Below are positions 32,742 through 40,849 of a stretch of DNA of 64,000 nt, piece after piece. Positions within the stretch are counted from its first letter, which is position 1. Every line of letters starts with the position of its first letter. Made by a program: the position numbers and the translations under genes. The stretch covers positions 2,431,501 through 2,495,500 of the forward strand of contig NZ_CP093528.1 of NCBI RefSeq assembly GCF_022682305.1, given 5' to 3'. The notes below the pieces were generated by a model, which saw only the letters and a program-made list of their open reading frames with translations, did no database searches and was not told the DNA's origin. This DNA comes from Shinella zoogloeoides. Its GTDB lineage: Bacteria > Pseudomonadota > Alphaproteobacteria > Rhizobiales > Rhizobiaceae.

Positions 32742-34451
32742 CCGAAAATCAGGATGCGCAGCCGCCCATTGCAACGCGTTGCAACGCCGAATATTCGACA
32801 TCGCTCGCGCCCATCTCCGGTGCAACCCGTTGCACCGACGAATGCATTCCCGGAAATCCCTGACCCGTTCGGCTACGGCCAGCGCGCCGTGGACTTCCTG
32901 CGCGGCCTGAAACATCCGAAGTCCCGGCTTCCGGGCAACGGCTTCCAGCTCGACCCATGGCAAGAGCGCATCGTCCGCCAGATTTACGGCCCGTGCGATG
33001 AGCACGGCAACCGCATCGTGCGGAATGTCGTGATGTTGCTTCCGCGCGGCAATCGAAAAACCAGCCTGGGCGCGGCCCTTGCGCTCCTCCACACGATGGG
33101 GCCGGAGGCCGTGCCGGGCGGGGAAGTCCTGACCGCCGCCGCCGACCGTAAACAGGCTAAGCTCGCCTTCACAGAGGCCGAAAGCATCATTCGGGCCGGA
33201 GATAGCGAGCTTTGGACAAAGGGGCAGCAGTCCCGCCGCTTCAACGCGGGGAACTCCATCAAGCTCCAGGAGTACAAAAACCGCCTGACCTTCCCGAACG
33301 GTTCCTTTCTGGAAAGCCTATCGAGCGATGCCGGCACCCAGCACGGGCGCACGCCCGTTTTTGCGCTCATGGATGAAATCCATGCCTGGAAGAAGCGCGA
33401 CCTCTGGGATGTTCTCCGCACTGGTCTCGTGAAGGTGACAGGCTCGCTCTCCATCGTGATCACCACGGCTGGCCGTGGGCAGGAGAATATCGCCTATGAG
33501 GTGATCGACTATGCCCGCAAGGTGGCGGCCGGCAAGGTGCATGACCCTGCGACATTGCCCGTATTGTTCGAGACCTCGCCGGATGCCGACTGGCAGGATG
33601 AAGGGGTTTGGCGGGCCGCAAATCCCGGCCTTGAGCACGGTTATCCCGACCTAGCCGGCCTCCGGCAACTCGCCCGCGAGGCCGCCGAGCGTCCCGCAGA
33701 TAGGGACGCCTTCCGCCAGCTTCACCTCAACGTATGGCTGGGGCACTCCTCGACACCGTTTGTCGAAATGCCCGTCTATGACCGTGGCAGCGCTCGCGTC
33801 GATCTGGATGAGCTGGAGGATTTGCCGTGCTGGTTGGGCGTGGACCTCTCCAGCACATCCGACCTCACCGCCGTTGTCGCCGCATGGCGAGACGGAAATG
33901 GCGGCTATGCCGTCGTGCCGTGGTTCTTTTGCCCGGAAGACAACATCGACAGGCGCACCCAGCAGAGTGGCTACCCCTACACCCGATGGGCGGAGGAAGG
34001 GCACATCATCGCCACGCCGGGCAATGTGGTCGATATCCGCGCCGTGGAAGACCATATCCGCGAACTCTGCGACCGCTTCGACGTTCGGGAAGTGGCCTTC
34101 GACCCACACTATGCCCGCATCACCATGGCGAACCTCGTGGACGACGGCTATCCCGCAATCGAGATGCGCCAGGGCTGGGTGACAATGGGGCCAGCCATCC
34201 GGGAGCTGGAGAAAGCTCTCCTGGCCGGGAAATTCCGCCATGGCGGCAATCCGGTCCTGCGCTGGAACTTCGACAACATCGCAATCCAAGACGATGGCAA
34301 GGGGAACCGCTCGTTCCACAAGGGCAAGGCGCGCGACAAGATCGACGGGGCCGTTGCCGCTGCCATGGCCGTAGGCCGCGCCGCGTTGGGCGAGGACAGC
34401 CGATCAATTTACGAAAGCCATGACCGCCCGGAAGGGCTCCTTATTTTCTGA
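32727..34451 (+). CDS. terL: Large terminase subunit
   Basis: A 574-residue packaging motor and nuclease of the HK97 type. The ATPase has the Walker A-like LPRGNRKTSLG (about residues 105-115) and Walker B FALMDEIHAW (about 212-221). The nuclease domain has GVDLSSTSDLTAVVAAW, EVAFDPHYA and DGAVAAAMAVG with the catalytic Asp residues. The start is a TTG with GGGAGGCTGAA upstream, just after the previous stop; an ATG 30 bases upstream or another 27 bases downstream is the alternative. The first 40 codons, absent from typical TerL, contain three dispersed palindromes and encode three QPVAP/QRVAT units. Confidence 0.92.
   Translation: MQPVAPKIRMRSRPLQRVATPNIRHRSRPSPVQPVAPTNAFPEIPDPFGYGQRAVDFLRGLKHPKSRLPGNGFQLDPWQERIVRQIYGPCDEHGNRIVRNVVMLLPRGNRKTSLGAALALLHTMGPEAVPGGEVLTAAADRKQAKLAFTEAESIIRAGDSELWTKGQQSRRFNAGNSIKLQEYKNRLTFPNGSFLESLSSDAGTQHGRTPVFALMDEIHAWKKRDLWDVLRTGLVKVTGSLSIVITTAGRGQENIAYEVIDYARKVAAGKVHDPATLPVLFETSPDADWQDEGVWRAANPGLEHGYPDLAGLRQLAREAAERPADRDAFRQLHLNVWLGHSSTPFVEMPVYDRGSARVDLDELEDLPCWLGVDLSSTSDLTAVVAAWRDGNGGYAVVPWFFCPEDNIDRRTQQSGYPYTRWAEEGHIIATPGNVVDIRAVEDHIRELCDRFDVREVAFDPHYARITMANLVDDGYPAIEMRQGWVTMGPAIRELEKALLAGKFRHGGNPVLRWNFDNIAIQDDGKGNRSFHKGKARDKIDGAVAAAMAVGRAALGEDSRSIYESHDRPEGLLIF
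32769..32784. repeat. Dispersed palindrome, copy 5
   Basis: TTGCAACGCGTTGCAA: perfect palindrome (centre GC), 42 bases after copy 4. Confidence 0.85.
32819..32836. repeat. Dispersed palindrome, copy 6
   Basis: GGTGCAACCCGTTGCACC: eight-base arms around CC, 50 bases after copy 5. Confidence 0.85.
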
Positions 34452-34461
34452 GGATTTTCGC

Positions 34462-37173
34462 ATGTCCACCGAAGAAGAACGCCTCGTCGTCGCCCTGGAA
34501 GCTCGCATCAAGGATTTTGAGCGAAACTTCCAGCGGGCGAACCGGACGGCAACAAGCAATTTCGACCAGATCGAGCGCCGTGCCCGGCAATCGGCCGACC
34601 GCTTGGAAGACTCTATGGGCAAGGCCTCCAAGGGCGTCAATCTCGCCATGGCGGCCATGAAGGGCGGTCTTGCCGGCTTGGTTGCTGGCATTAGCATAGG
34701 CGCTTTGGACGGTATCATTTCCCGCATCGGCGGCATTGCAAAGGGCGTGGCAAATATCGGCAACGAGGCGAAGCGCGCCGGCCTCAGCAGCAAGGCGTTT
34801 CAGGAGCTTGGTTTTGTCGCCGAGCAAAACCGCATTCCCGTTGATGCACTTGTCGACGGGATGAAGGAGCTGAACCTTCGCGCCGACGAATTCATCGTCA
34901 CCGGGAAAGGCAGCGCCGCAGAGGCTTTCCAGCGCCTGGGCTACGGAGCAGAGGAGCTGAAGCGCAAGCTCACCGACCCTTCGGCGCTCCTGGTCGAGAT
35001 CATCGGCAAGCTGGAACACCTGGACCGCGCCGCGCAAATCCGCATCGCCGACGAGCTTTTCGGCGGCACGGGCGGCGAGCGCTTCGTTGAACTGCTTGAC
35101 CGTGGCGCGGCTGGCATCCGCGCGTCTATCCAGGAGGCCAATGACCTCGGCCTTATCCTTGAAGATGACGTCATCCAGCGCGCCGACGAGATCGACCGGA
35201 AGTTCAATGCCATCGCTGCGACCATCGGCACGGCGCTCAAAGCGGCCGTCGTGGATGTTGTTGGCGACATGGACGATTGGCTCGACCGCTTCAACAAGAT
35301 CGATGAGCAGACCACCCGCAATGTCCAGCTTGCGCTCTCGGGCGTCTATGAAAAGCTCCAGGCGGCGAAGGGCCTTCTCTCCGATCTTGAACTAAACAAG
35401 GCGGCATTCCCCGAAGACGCCGCCCTCGACCTCAACATTGAGCGTCAGAAACAACTCATTGAGGAGCTGACGGGCGAAGCGATGCGCCTTCGCGACATTC
35501 TGGACCGTCGCCAGGGCTATTCCGAAAACTTCATCTACAAGACCGGCGAGGATGCGAAGTCCGCGAAACCGCCCGTTGACGCCCTCAATGGCGCGCTTGG
35601 CAGCACGGGGAATGCCGCCGGCACCGCCGCAAGCAAGCTCCAGACCTATGCCGATGCAATCCGGTCGCTTCGCAATGAGGTGCCGGAGCTTGCCGCGTCC
35701 CTGCGCGATCTCGACACGAAAATGCAGATTGACGAGGCATATCGCCTCGCCGTCTCCAAGGCGCGCAGCATGGGAGAGGTTTACCTCGCCAACGAGCTGC
35801 GCGGGAAGGCGCTCGCCGCCGTAAACGTGAAATCCGCTACCGACGACCCGACGCGATATCTTTCGGCCGCCCTGGCATCGGGCAAAGCCCAGACGCATAT
35901 TGAGGGTATGGCCAGCGCCTTCGCATCTAAGCTGACCACCATGCTTGCGAATATGCCTGACGACCTCAAAGGCAGCGTGACCATCAACTCCGGCTTTCGT
36001 TCGGTCCAGCGCCAGCAAGAGCTATGGCTCCAGGCGCTCCAGAAATACGGCTCGCCGGAGGCCGCCCGGAAGTGGGTCGCACCGCCCGGCAACTCCCAGC
36101 ACAACAAAGGCAACGCGGCTGACCTCGGCTATGGTTCGGACGCTGCCCGGCAGTGGGTGCATGCGAATGCCAGCCGCTTCGGCCTATCCTTCCCGCTCAA
36201 TAACGAGAATTGGCATATCGAAGATGCCGACGCCCGCAGCACCCAGGTCACGGCCGAAATCGACAAGCTGACTCAGGCCGCAACCCAGCAGAGCGAAGCC
36301 TATCGCCGGATCATTGACGGCGCACGCGAGCACGTCGCCGCCCAGGGCACCGAACAGCAGGCCCTCAGTATGACGGCGCAAGCCGCTGCCGCCTATCGTT
36401 ATGAGCAGGAAATGCTCAATGAGGCCCAGCGTGCCGGCATCCAGCTCACGCCACAACAACGAGCCGAGATCGCCCAGCTTGCGCAGGGTATGGCGCAGGC
36501 CGAAGAAGCTACCAGGCGCTTGTCGACAACACAGGAGGAAGCGCGAGCCGCCGCCGATTTCTTCGCCCAGGGCACCGCCGACGCGCTAACGGGTTTCATC
36601 ATGGGCACCCAGACGGCCGAACAGGCATTGCAGGGCCTTTTGCAGATGCTCGTAAAGGCGACCTTGCAAGCGGCGCTCCTGGGCGAAGGCCCACTCGCCG
36701 GCATCTTCGGCACAGCTGGCGGCGGGGGTATCCTTGGCAGTCTTTTCGGCGGCCTCTTCGGCGCGAAGGACGGCGGGGAAATTCAGGCATTCGCCAGCGG
36801 CGGCCGTGTGCGCGGCCCTGGCGGTCCTCGCTCTGACAAGGTGCCAGCATGGTTGTCAGACGGAGAACATGTGATCAACGCCGAGGATGCAGCGAAAAAT
36901 CGCCCTCTCCTGGAGGCGATCAATTCCGGCAAGACTCCCGTGCTGCCTCGCGCGAACCTCGGAAGCCGGCGCGGCCCGGCGGCCGGCGGAGGCAACGTGA
37001 ATTTCGGCAGTATCAACGTGAATGTGTCGACCCAGGGTAGCTCCGGGAACACGGCCATGGACGACGCGAACTCTCGACGCATCGCCCGTCAGGTCTCGGA
37101 ACATGTCCGCCAAGAGATGGCGAATTTTCTCACCGACGAATTGCGCCCCGGCGGCCTGCTCTGGGGGCGGTAA
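34462..37173 (+). CDS. Tail tape measure protein with embedded M15 peptidase
   Basis: A 903-residue tape measure that sets tail length. The N-terminal third is coiled (for example LVVALEARIKDFERNFQRAN) with a Gly/Ala hydrophobic segment near 65-95. About residues 505-590 form a peptidase M15A/VanY-like domain: INSGFRSVQRQQELW, the zinc ligands in NSQHNKGNAADLGY, and ENWHIED, probably a wall-cutting activity used during DNA entry. The C-terminus has a Gly-rich strand SLFGGLFGAKDGGE and the VPAWLSDGEHVINA motif typical of siphophage tape measures. The predicted tail is about 135 nm from the general 0.15 nm per residue, an estimate only. GAGGATTTTCGC precedes the ATG. Confidence 0.92.
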   Translation: MSTEEERLVVALEARIKDFERNFQRANRTATSNFDQIERRARQSADRLEDSMGKASKGVNLAMAAMKGGLAGLVAGISIGALDGIISRIGGIAKGVANIGNEAKRAGLSSKAFQELGFVAEQNRIPVDALVDGMKELNLRADEFIVTGKGSAAEAFQRLGYGAEELKRKLTDPSALLVEIIGKLEHLDRAAQIRIADELFGGTGGERFVELLDRGAAGIRASIQEANDLGLILEDDVIQRADEIDRKFNAIAATIGTALKAAVVDVVGDMDDWLDRFNKIDEQTTRNVQLALSGVYEKLQAAKGLLSDLELNKAAFPEDAALDLNIERQKQLIEELTGEAMRLRDILDRRQGYSENFIYKTGEDAKSAKPPVDALNGALGSTGNAAGTAASKLQTYADAIRSLRNEVPELAASLRDLDTKMQIDEAYRLAVSKARSMGEVYLANELRGKALAAVNVKSATDDPTRYLSAALASGKAQTHIEGMASAFASKLTTMLANMPDDLKGSVTINSGFRSVQRQQELWLQALQKYGSPEAARKWVAPPGNSQHNKGNAADLGYGSDAARQWVHANASRFGLSFPLNNENWHIEDADARSTQVTAEIDKLTQAATQQSEAYRRIIDGAREHVAAQGTEQQALSMTAQAAAAYRYEQEMLNEAQRAGIQLTPQQRAEIAQLAQGMAQAEEATRRLSTTQEEARAAADFFAQGTADALTGFIMGTQTAEQALQGLLQMLVKATLQAALLGEGPLAGIFGTAGGGGILGSLFGGLFGAKDGGEIQAFASGGRVRGPGGPRSDKVPAWLSDGEHVINAEDAAKNRPLLEAINSGKTPVLPRANLGSRRGPAAGGGNVNFGSINVNVSTQGSSGNTAMDDANSRRIARQVSEHVRQEMANFLTDELRPGGLLWGR

Positions 37174-37232
37174 GAGAAATTGCTCATGGAACAACGAACT
37201 CGCTGGAAATCACCCTATGGTTGAATATACTC

Positions 37233-37251
37233 CCTCCCGAACGCCGGGAGG
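37233..37251 (+). promoter_or_regulatory. Hairpin covering the ribosome-binding site
   Basis: CCTCCCG (37233-37239) pairs with CGGGAGG (37245-37251), the second arm being most of the ribosome-binding site of the membrane protein gene that starts at 37257. It could reduce translation or make it dependent on conditions. Confidence 0.45.
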
Positions 37252-37256
37252 AGTCG

Positions 37257-37868
37257 ATGAATTTTCAGGTAATAGAAAGGAACGGCAACAAGACGCGGGC
37301 CGTTCTGTCTAAAGGGAAAATTCGATACAGAGGCCAATCCTTAACGCCTGTTGCCATTTCCTCCTTAATGGATGGGGGTGCAGGAAATGCGATAGGGGGC
37401 GCGGTTGTTGGCGGATTATTGCTAGGTGGTGCTGGTCTGGTTGCGGGGAGCGTAGTTGGAGCGTCACGCGGCAGGGCGACATTTATAATCAAAGTAGCGG
37501 ATGGAGACGAACTCCTCTGCTCCACTTCGAAGAATGACCTCCCAAATCTTCACAGGCTTTTGAGGGAAAGTATCATTTCAGCCAGAGGCTCAATCTCTGA
37601 ACTTCAACAAGAACGGGAAAGGCAAGAAGGCATAGCAAAATCGCGATACAATGCGACAAAGCTTATCCTTGGCCCGTTTTACTTCCTAAAATTCGGCTTT
37701 TTATATTTTCTCCTCGCTGCACTTGTCGTCTTTTTCAGCTTAGGGATTGCTTGGTTCTTCCTGCCTTATTGGTCCGCAAAAATCGAGCGCGAGCGAGCTA
37801 CATCGCGCATAAACAAGCTGACGCGAGAAATTGACGGCCTGCAATCAATCGCAACATTCCCCGCCTAA
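37257..37868 (+). CDS. Accessory membrane protein of the element
   Basis: A 203-residue protein of unknown family and AT-richer codon use than its neighbours. A soluble start (MNFQVIERNGNKTRAVLSKG) precedes a Gly/Ala-rich hydrophobic stretch (about 55-75, NAIGGAVVGGLLLGGAGLVA). A coiled region (SISELQQERERQEGIAKSRY) and a long hydrophobic span (about 145-175) follow, then another coil. GGAGGAG before the ATG lies in a hairpin (37233-37251) that could hide it. Its stop overlaps the integrase stop by three bases, convergently. It may be a superinfection-exclusion or immunity-type cargo gene. Confidence 0.65.
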   Translation: MNFQVIERNGNKTRAVLSKGKIRYRGQSLTPVAISSLMDGGAGNAIGGAVVGGLLLGGAGLVAGSVVGASRGRATFIIKVADGDELLCSTSKNDLPNLHRLLRESIISARGSISELQQERERQEGIAKSRYNATKLILGPFYFLKFGFLYFLLAALVVFFSLGIAWFFLPYWSAKIERERATSRINKLTREIDGLQSIATFPA

Positions 37869-39625
37869 CCTTCCTCACGGGGCAGCTCAAGCCCGTCATA
37901 GCTGACCTTCGCCATCCATTTAGCGAGCGTCGCCGGTCTCGTGCCCTGTCCATAGCGCTCCTCGACGCCGCCAGAGCGCGCCCAGCCGCCTAGCGCCCTG
38001 GTAGCGTCGATTGGCACGCCCGCTTCCCGCAGAGCATCGCGGAAACCGTGACGGAATGAATGGAACGAGGCACCCTTGTCATTGATGCCGAGCACTTGCT
38101 TTTGCCAGTAGGCAAAACGCTTCTGGAATAGGTCCGCCCGCTGGGCCTGATCTTTCCCTTCCAATTCCGGGAAGAGCCTGGGGCTCTTCTTCTCCCGCAT
38201 CTTCTCCGCCCACTCCAGCAGGCCAAGCCGCTTAAGCTCCGGGTGCACGGGGACAACGCGCTCACTGCCGGGGGTCTTGAGGCTCCGCTCTTCCGTCTTC
38301 CGCAGAATGAAGCAATCGACGCCATCCCGCACCGCAATGTCGTCCGGGGCAAGCCCAACAATCTCGCCCAGGCGCATGCCGGAGAAAATGCCAATGAGCG
38401 GAACCCAATATCGGCCGCTCATCTGTCCGTCTTTCGACCACTTCGGGAGCCCGGCAACGATCTTGTTCATTTCATCGACCGTGAACGGCCGGCGCGAGAC
38501 CTCGGCAGTCCCTTTTGCCGGAGCCATGCGGGTTGCCGGGTTGATCGACAGCAGCCCCTTATTTATCGCCCAGTTGAAAAACGAACTCATGGTGTGGGTG
38601 TAGACCCGCACCGTGCCAGTCGACATGAGCTTGTCGCCGCGCTGGGCTGCCAGGGCCGCGACCTCGCGCATGGTCTTGCACTTGGCGTAGGCCTTCAGCT
38701 TCGCCACGTTGGCGGGAATGCCGGCAATGACTTCCTGCACTGCGGCGCACTCGGCGCGCGTTATCGCGGCGAGCGGACGGGACTCCCCGATTGCCTCCTT
38801 CATCACGCGGAAGGTGACTACATATTTTGCGTCGGCCGAGCCGCCCAGATGAGCCCGCGTCGGATCATTTTCAAAACGGGTGATGGCCTCGCCCAGCGTG
38901 CAACCCGTTGCAACGGATGGCGCAGGCGAGACAGAATTGATGCCTGAGAACAGCGGATCATGGGCAATGTCGCCATGCCCGCCGTCCATACGGTCGAGCA
39001 TCCGCTTTAGATGCTCGATGTCTGCCCGCCGTAACGTTTCAATTAGGCGCATGAGTTCTGGCGATGCGATGAAGGACGCTGCCGGCTTGCCCATTTGCCC
39101 TTCAGTCGGAAGAGGAATATTCAGCCTGCGCTCATTAATCAGAGAACGCGCCTGGGCGAACAGCGCGGCCTCCGCCGAAGGATCACGACTTTCAAAGCCG
39201 CCGATGTCATGCTCCGCATTTTCCCGCGCTTCTTCATCGCGCACGGGGGTAGCGCCCTGCTCTGCCTTCCAGAATTCCCCAAGCACGGCGCGGCGGATGT
39301 CAGCTTCTGAAACCTTATCGCCTGGGTTGATCGGTTCGCCCCGCTTCAGGGCCTCGCGCGCCTTTTCCCATTCGAGGTCGAGACGAACCGAAACGAGCCG
39401 CGCTTCCTTTGCCGCCGCTTTGGGGTCTGACGTGCCTAGAGCGACCCAAATTTCCTTCCGGCCAAGGGCCTTGACCAGATCAGAAGGCACGCGCCGCCGC
39501 AGGCTGTAGGTGCCTCCGCGCCGCATCAATCCCGTAACTTTTAGCATCCCATCTGCCCCGCTTGTGTAGCGCTCTTGTGTAGCAGATCGGCCTTTTAGCG
39601 ACTTGATTTTACGTTTCTTTTCCAC
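37865..39625 (-). CDS. Tyrosine recombinase (integrase)
   Basis: A 586-residue site-specific recombinase, beside the tRNA attachment site. The N-terminal segment has an arm-binding look (RRGGTYSLRRRVPSDLVKAL), followed by a helical core-binding domain (about 255-370). The catalytic domain shows Arg in IFSGMRLGEIVGL (about 417), His-x-x-Arg in SFHSFRHGFRDAL (about 523) and the nucleophilic Tyr in VEERYGQG (about 556). The GTG start has AAGGGATTGAAAA upstream; an ATG 26 codons later is possible. It contains one dispersed palindrome. Confidence 0.92.
   Translation of the reverse strand: MEKKRKIKSLKGRSATQERYTSGADGMLKVTGLMRRGGTYSLRRRVPSDLVKALGRKEIWVALGTSDPKAAAKEARLVSVRLDLEWEKAREALKRGEPINPGDKVSEADIRRAVLGEFWKAEQGATPVRDEEARENAEHDIGGFESRDPSAEAALFAQARSLINERRLNIPLPTEGQMGKPAASFIASPELMRLIETLRRADIEHLKRMLDRMDGGHGDIAHDPLFSGINSVSPAPSVATGCTLGEAITRFENDPTRAHLGGSADAKYVVTFRVMKEAIGESRPLAAITRAECAAVQEVIAGIPANVAKLKAYAKCKTMREVAALAAQRGDKLMSTGTVRVYTHTMSSFFNWAINKGLLSINPATRMAPAKGTAEVSRRPFTVDEMNKIVAGLPKWSKDGQMSGRYWVPLIGIFSGMRLGEIVGLAPDDIAVRDGVDCFILRKTEERSLKTPGSERVVPVHPELKRLGLLEWAEKMREKKSPRLFPELEGKDQAQRADLFQKRFAYWQKQVLGINDKGASFHSFRHGFRDALREAGVPIDATRALGGWARSGGVEERYGQGTRPATLAKWMAKVSYDGLELPREEG
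38899..38912. repeat. Dispersed palindrome, copy 7
   Basis: TGCAACCCGTTGCA in the integrase gene, read on the minus strand as SVATGC. Confidence 0.8.
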
Positions 39626-39648
39626 TTTTCAATCCCTTAAGAGGGGAC

Positions 39649-39665
39649 TGGTGGGCCCGGAGGGA
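39649..39665. repeat. Right attachment site repeat (attR core)
   Basis: TGGTGGGCCCGGAGGGA, the complement of the tRNA 3' end including CCA, identical to 23421-23437. The integration thus left the tRNA gene intact. Confidence 0.88.
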
Positions 39666-39724
39666 CTCGAACCCCCAACCAAGCGGTTATGAGCCGCCGG
39701 CTCTAACCATTGAGCTACAGGCCC
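39649..39724 (-). tRNA. tRNA with CAU anticodon (Met or lysidine-type Ile2)
   Basis: A 76-base cloverleaf with encoded CCA. The acceptor stem is GGGCCTG/CGGGCCC-like, the D-arm includes TAGCTCAATGGTTAGAGC, the anticodon loop is CTCATAA, and the T-loop is GGTTCGAGTCC. The CAT anticodon means Met, or Ile when the first base is modified to lysidine; the Ile2-type is plausible. It serves as the attachment site of the element. Confidence 0.9.
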
Positions 39725-39879
39725 GTCCGGCGCGTGCCGGGGCCGTCGGTCAATGGCGGCCGACGGCTGGAAAGCGTCTAGACGAAATCGGGCCGCCTCA
39801 CAAGCATGTCGCCGTATTCTCTACACAATGCCGGGCGATGAACACGGCAGGGGACACAACTATCAGGAGATATTCCCGC

Positions 39880-40632
39880 ATGTTCCATGGAAGCTTGAAC
39901 CGCCGCACCGGTCTCGTCGCCCTCACCCTGGCCCTTGCAGCCGCCGCCGCGCCGCTGGCCGCCAAGGCACAGGAGACCGCAAGGCCGCGCGAATCGACGG
40001 TCATCGTTACCGGAGAGGGCACGGCCGAGATGGCGCCGGACATGGCGCTGGTCGACCTCGGCGTCGTCAAGGACGCCAAGACCGCCCGCGAGGCGCTGGA
40101 CGCCAACAACAAGGCCATGGCGGATATTCTCGCAGCAATGAAGGAAGCCGGCATCGAAGCCCGCGACCTGCAGACCTCCGGCTTCGCGATCAATCCGCAG
40201 TATCAGTTCCCGCAGAGCACGACGGGCGAGAACCCGCCGCCGATCCTTCTCGGCTTCCAGGTCTCCAACACGGTCACGCTGCGCGTGCGCGATCTTTCCA
40301 AGCTCGGCGAGATTCTCGACAAGGCCGTGACGCTCGGCGCCAACCATGGCGGCGGCATCCGCTTCGTCAACGACAAGCCGGACGCCGCTGTCAGCACCGC
40401 CCGCGCGCGCGCCGTCGAGAACGCCATCGCCAAGGCGAAGGAATTGACGGCCGCCGCCGGTGTCGGCCTCGGCCGCGTGCTGGAAATCTCCGAGACGAGC
40501 TACCGCGCCGAACCGATGCCGATGATGCGCGCCATGGCCAAGGACTTCGCGGCCGCCGGCACGGTTCCGGTCGCCACCGGCGAGAACAGCTACTCCGTGG
40601 TGGTCAACGTGACCTTCGCGCTCGGCAAATAA
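39880..40632 (+). CDS. SIMPL-domain (DUF541) exported protein
   Basis: A 250-residue protein with a signal peptide (about 1-30, ending AAKAQE). The SIMPL/BP26 domain follows: STVIVTGEGTAEMAPDMALV, KAMADILAAMKEAGIEARDL, TSGFAINPQY, and ARARAVENAIAKAKELTAAA. CAGGAGATATTCCCGC precedes the ATG; the longer frame is not needed. It is probably periplasmic or outer-membrane associated with an unknown stress role (BP26 of Brucella is a relative). Confidence 0.88.
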   Translation: MFHGSLNRRTGLVALTLALAAAAAPLAAKAQETARPRESTVIVTGEGTAEMAPDMALVDLGVVKDAKTAREALDANNKAMADILAAMKEAGIEARDLQTSGFAINPQYQFPQSTTGENPPPILLGFQVSNTVTLRVRDLSKLGEILDKAVTLGANHGGGIRFVNDKPDAAVSTARARAVENAIAKAKELTAAAGVGLGRVLEISETSYRAEPMPMMRAMAKDFAAAGTVPVATGENSYSVVVNVTFALGK

Positions 40633-40656
40633 GCCAGGCCGGAGAGCGACAGGACG

Positions 40657-40684
40657 AAGGGCCGGGAAACCGGCCCTTTTTTTA
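40657..40684 (+). terminator. Terminator after the SIMPL gene
   Basis: AAGGGCCGG-GAAA-CCGGCCCTT followed by a run of seven more or less contiguous T bases. Confidence 0.88.
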
Positions 40685-40849
40685 TTGATCGTCGAACATC
40701 CGGCAGGGTCGGCGGAGGCCACCGTCCAAACGCGAAAACCCTCCCGGCGAGACCGGGAGGGCGGCCGTCCAGCGGCCGGGGGTGACAAGCTGGACGGCGT
40801 CCGTCAGGTGAGCGCCGGAGCGCCTTCCCCCTCTGTTCCGATAAACGGC

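Larger units (their letters stand above)
23421..39665. mobile_element. Integrated phage-like element (16.2 kb) with HK97-type head genes
   Basis: Bounded by identical 17-bp repeats, with a tyrosine recombinase beside the tRNA gene on the right. Leftward genes (23622-25162) are small DNA-binding-type proteins. Rightward genes (25542-37868) encode portal, GTA-type protein, protease, capsid, tail tube, chaperone, HTH, HNH, tandem-HTH protein, connectors, tail completion, head closure, large terminase, tape measure and a membrane protein. I find no distal tail, tail hub, fibre, holin, endolysin, classical small terminase or replication genes. It is either an internally deleted siphophage prophage or a satellite that needs a helper. 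Confidence 0.9.

Noticed and set aside
23421..39665. Element as a gene transfer agent
   Set aside because: Although one gene is of the GTA family, the presence of an integrase, attachment repeats in a tRNA and divergent regulator genes, and the lack of the GTA hub and fibre genes, point to an integrative element.
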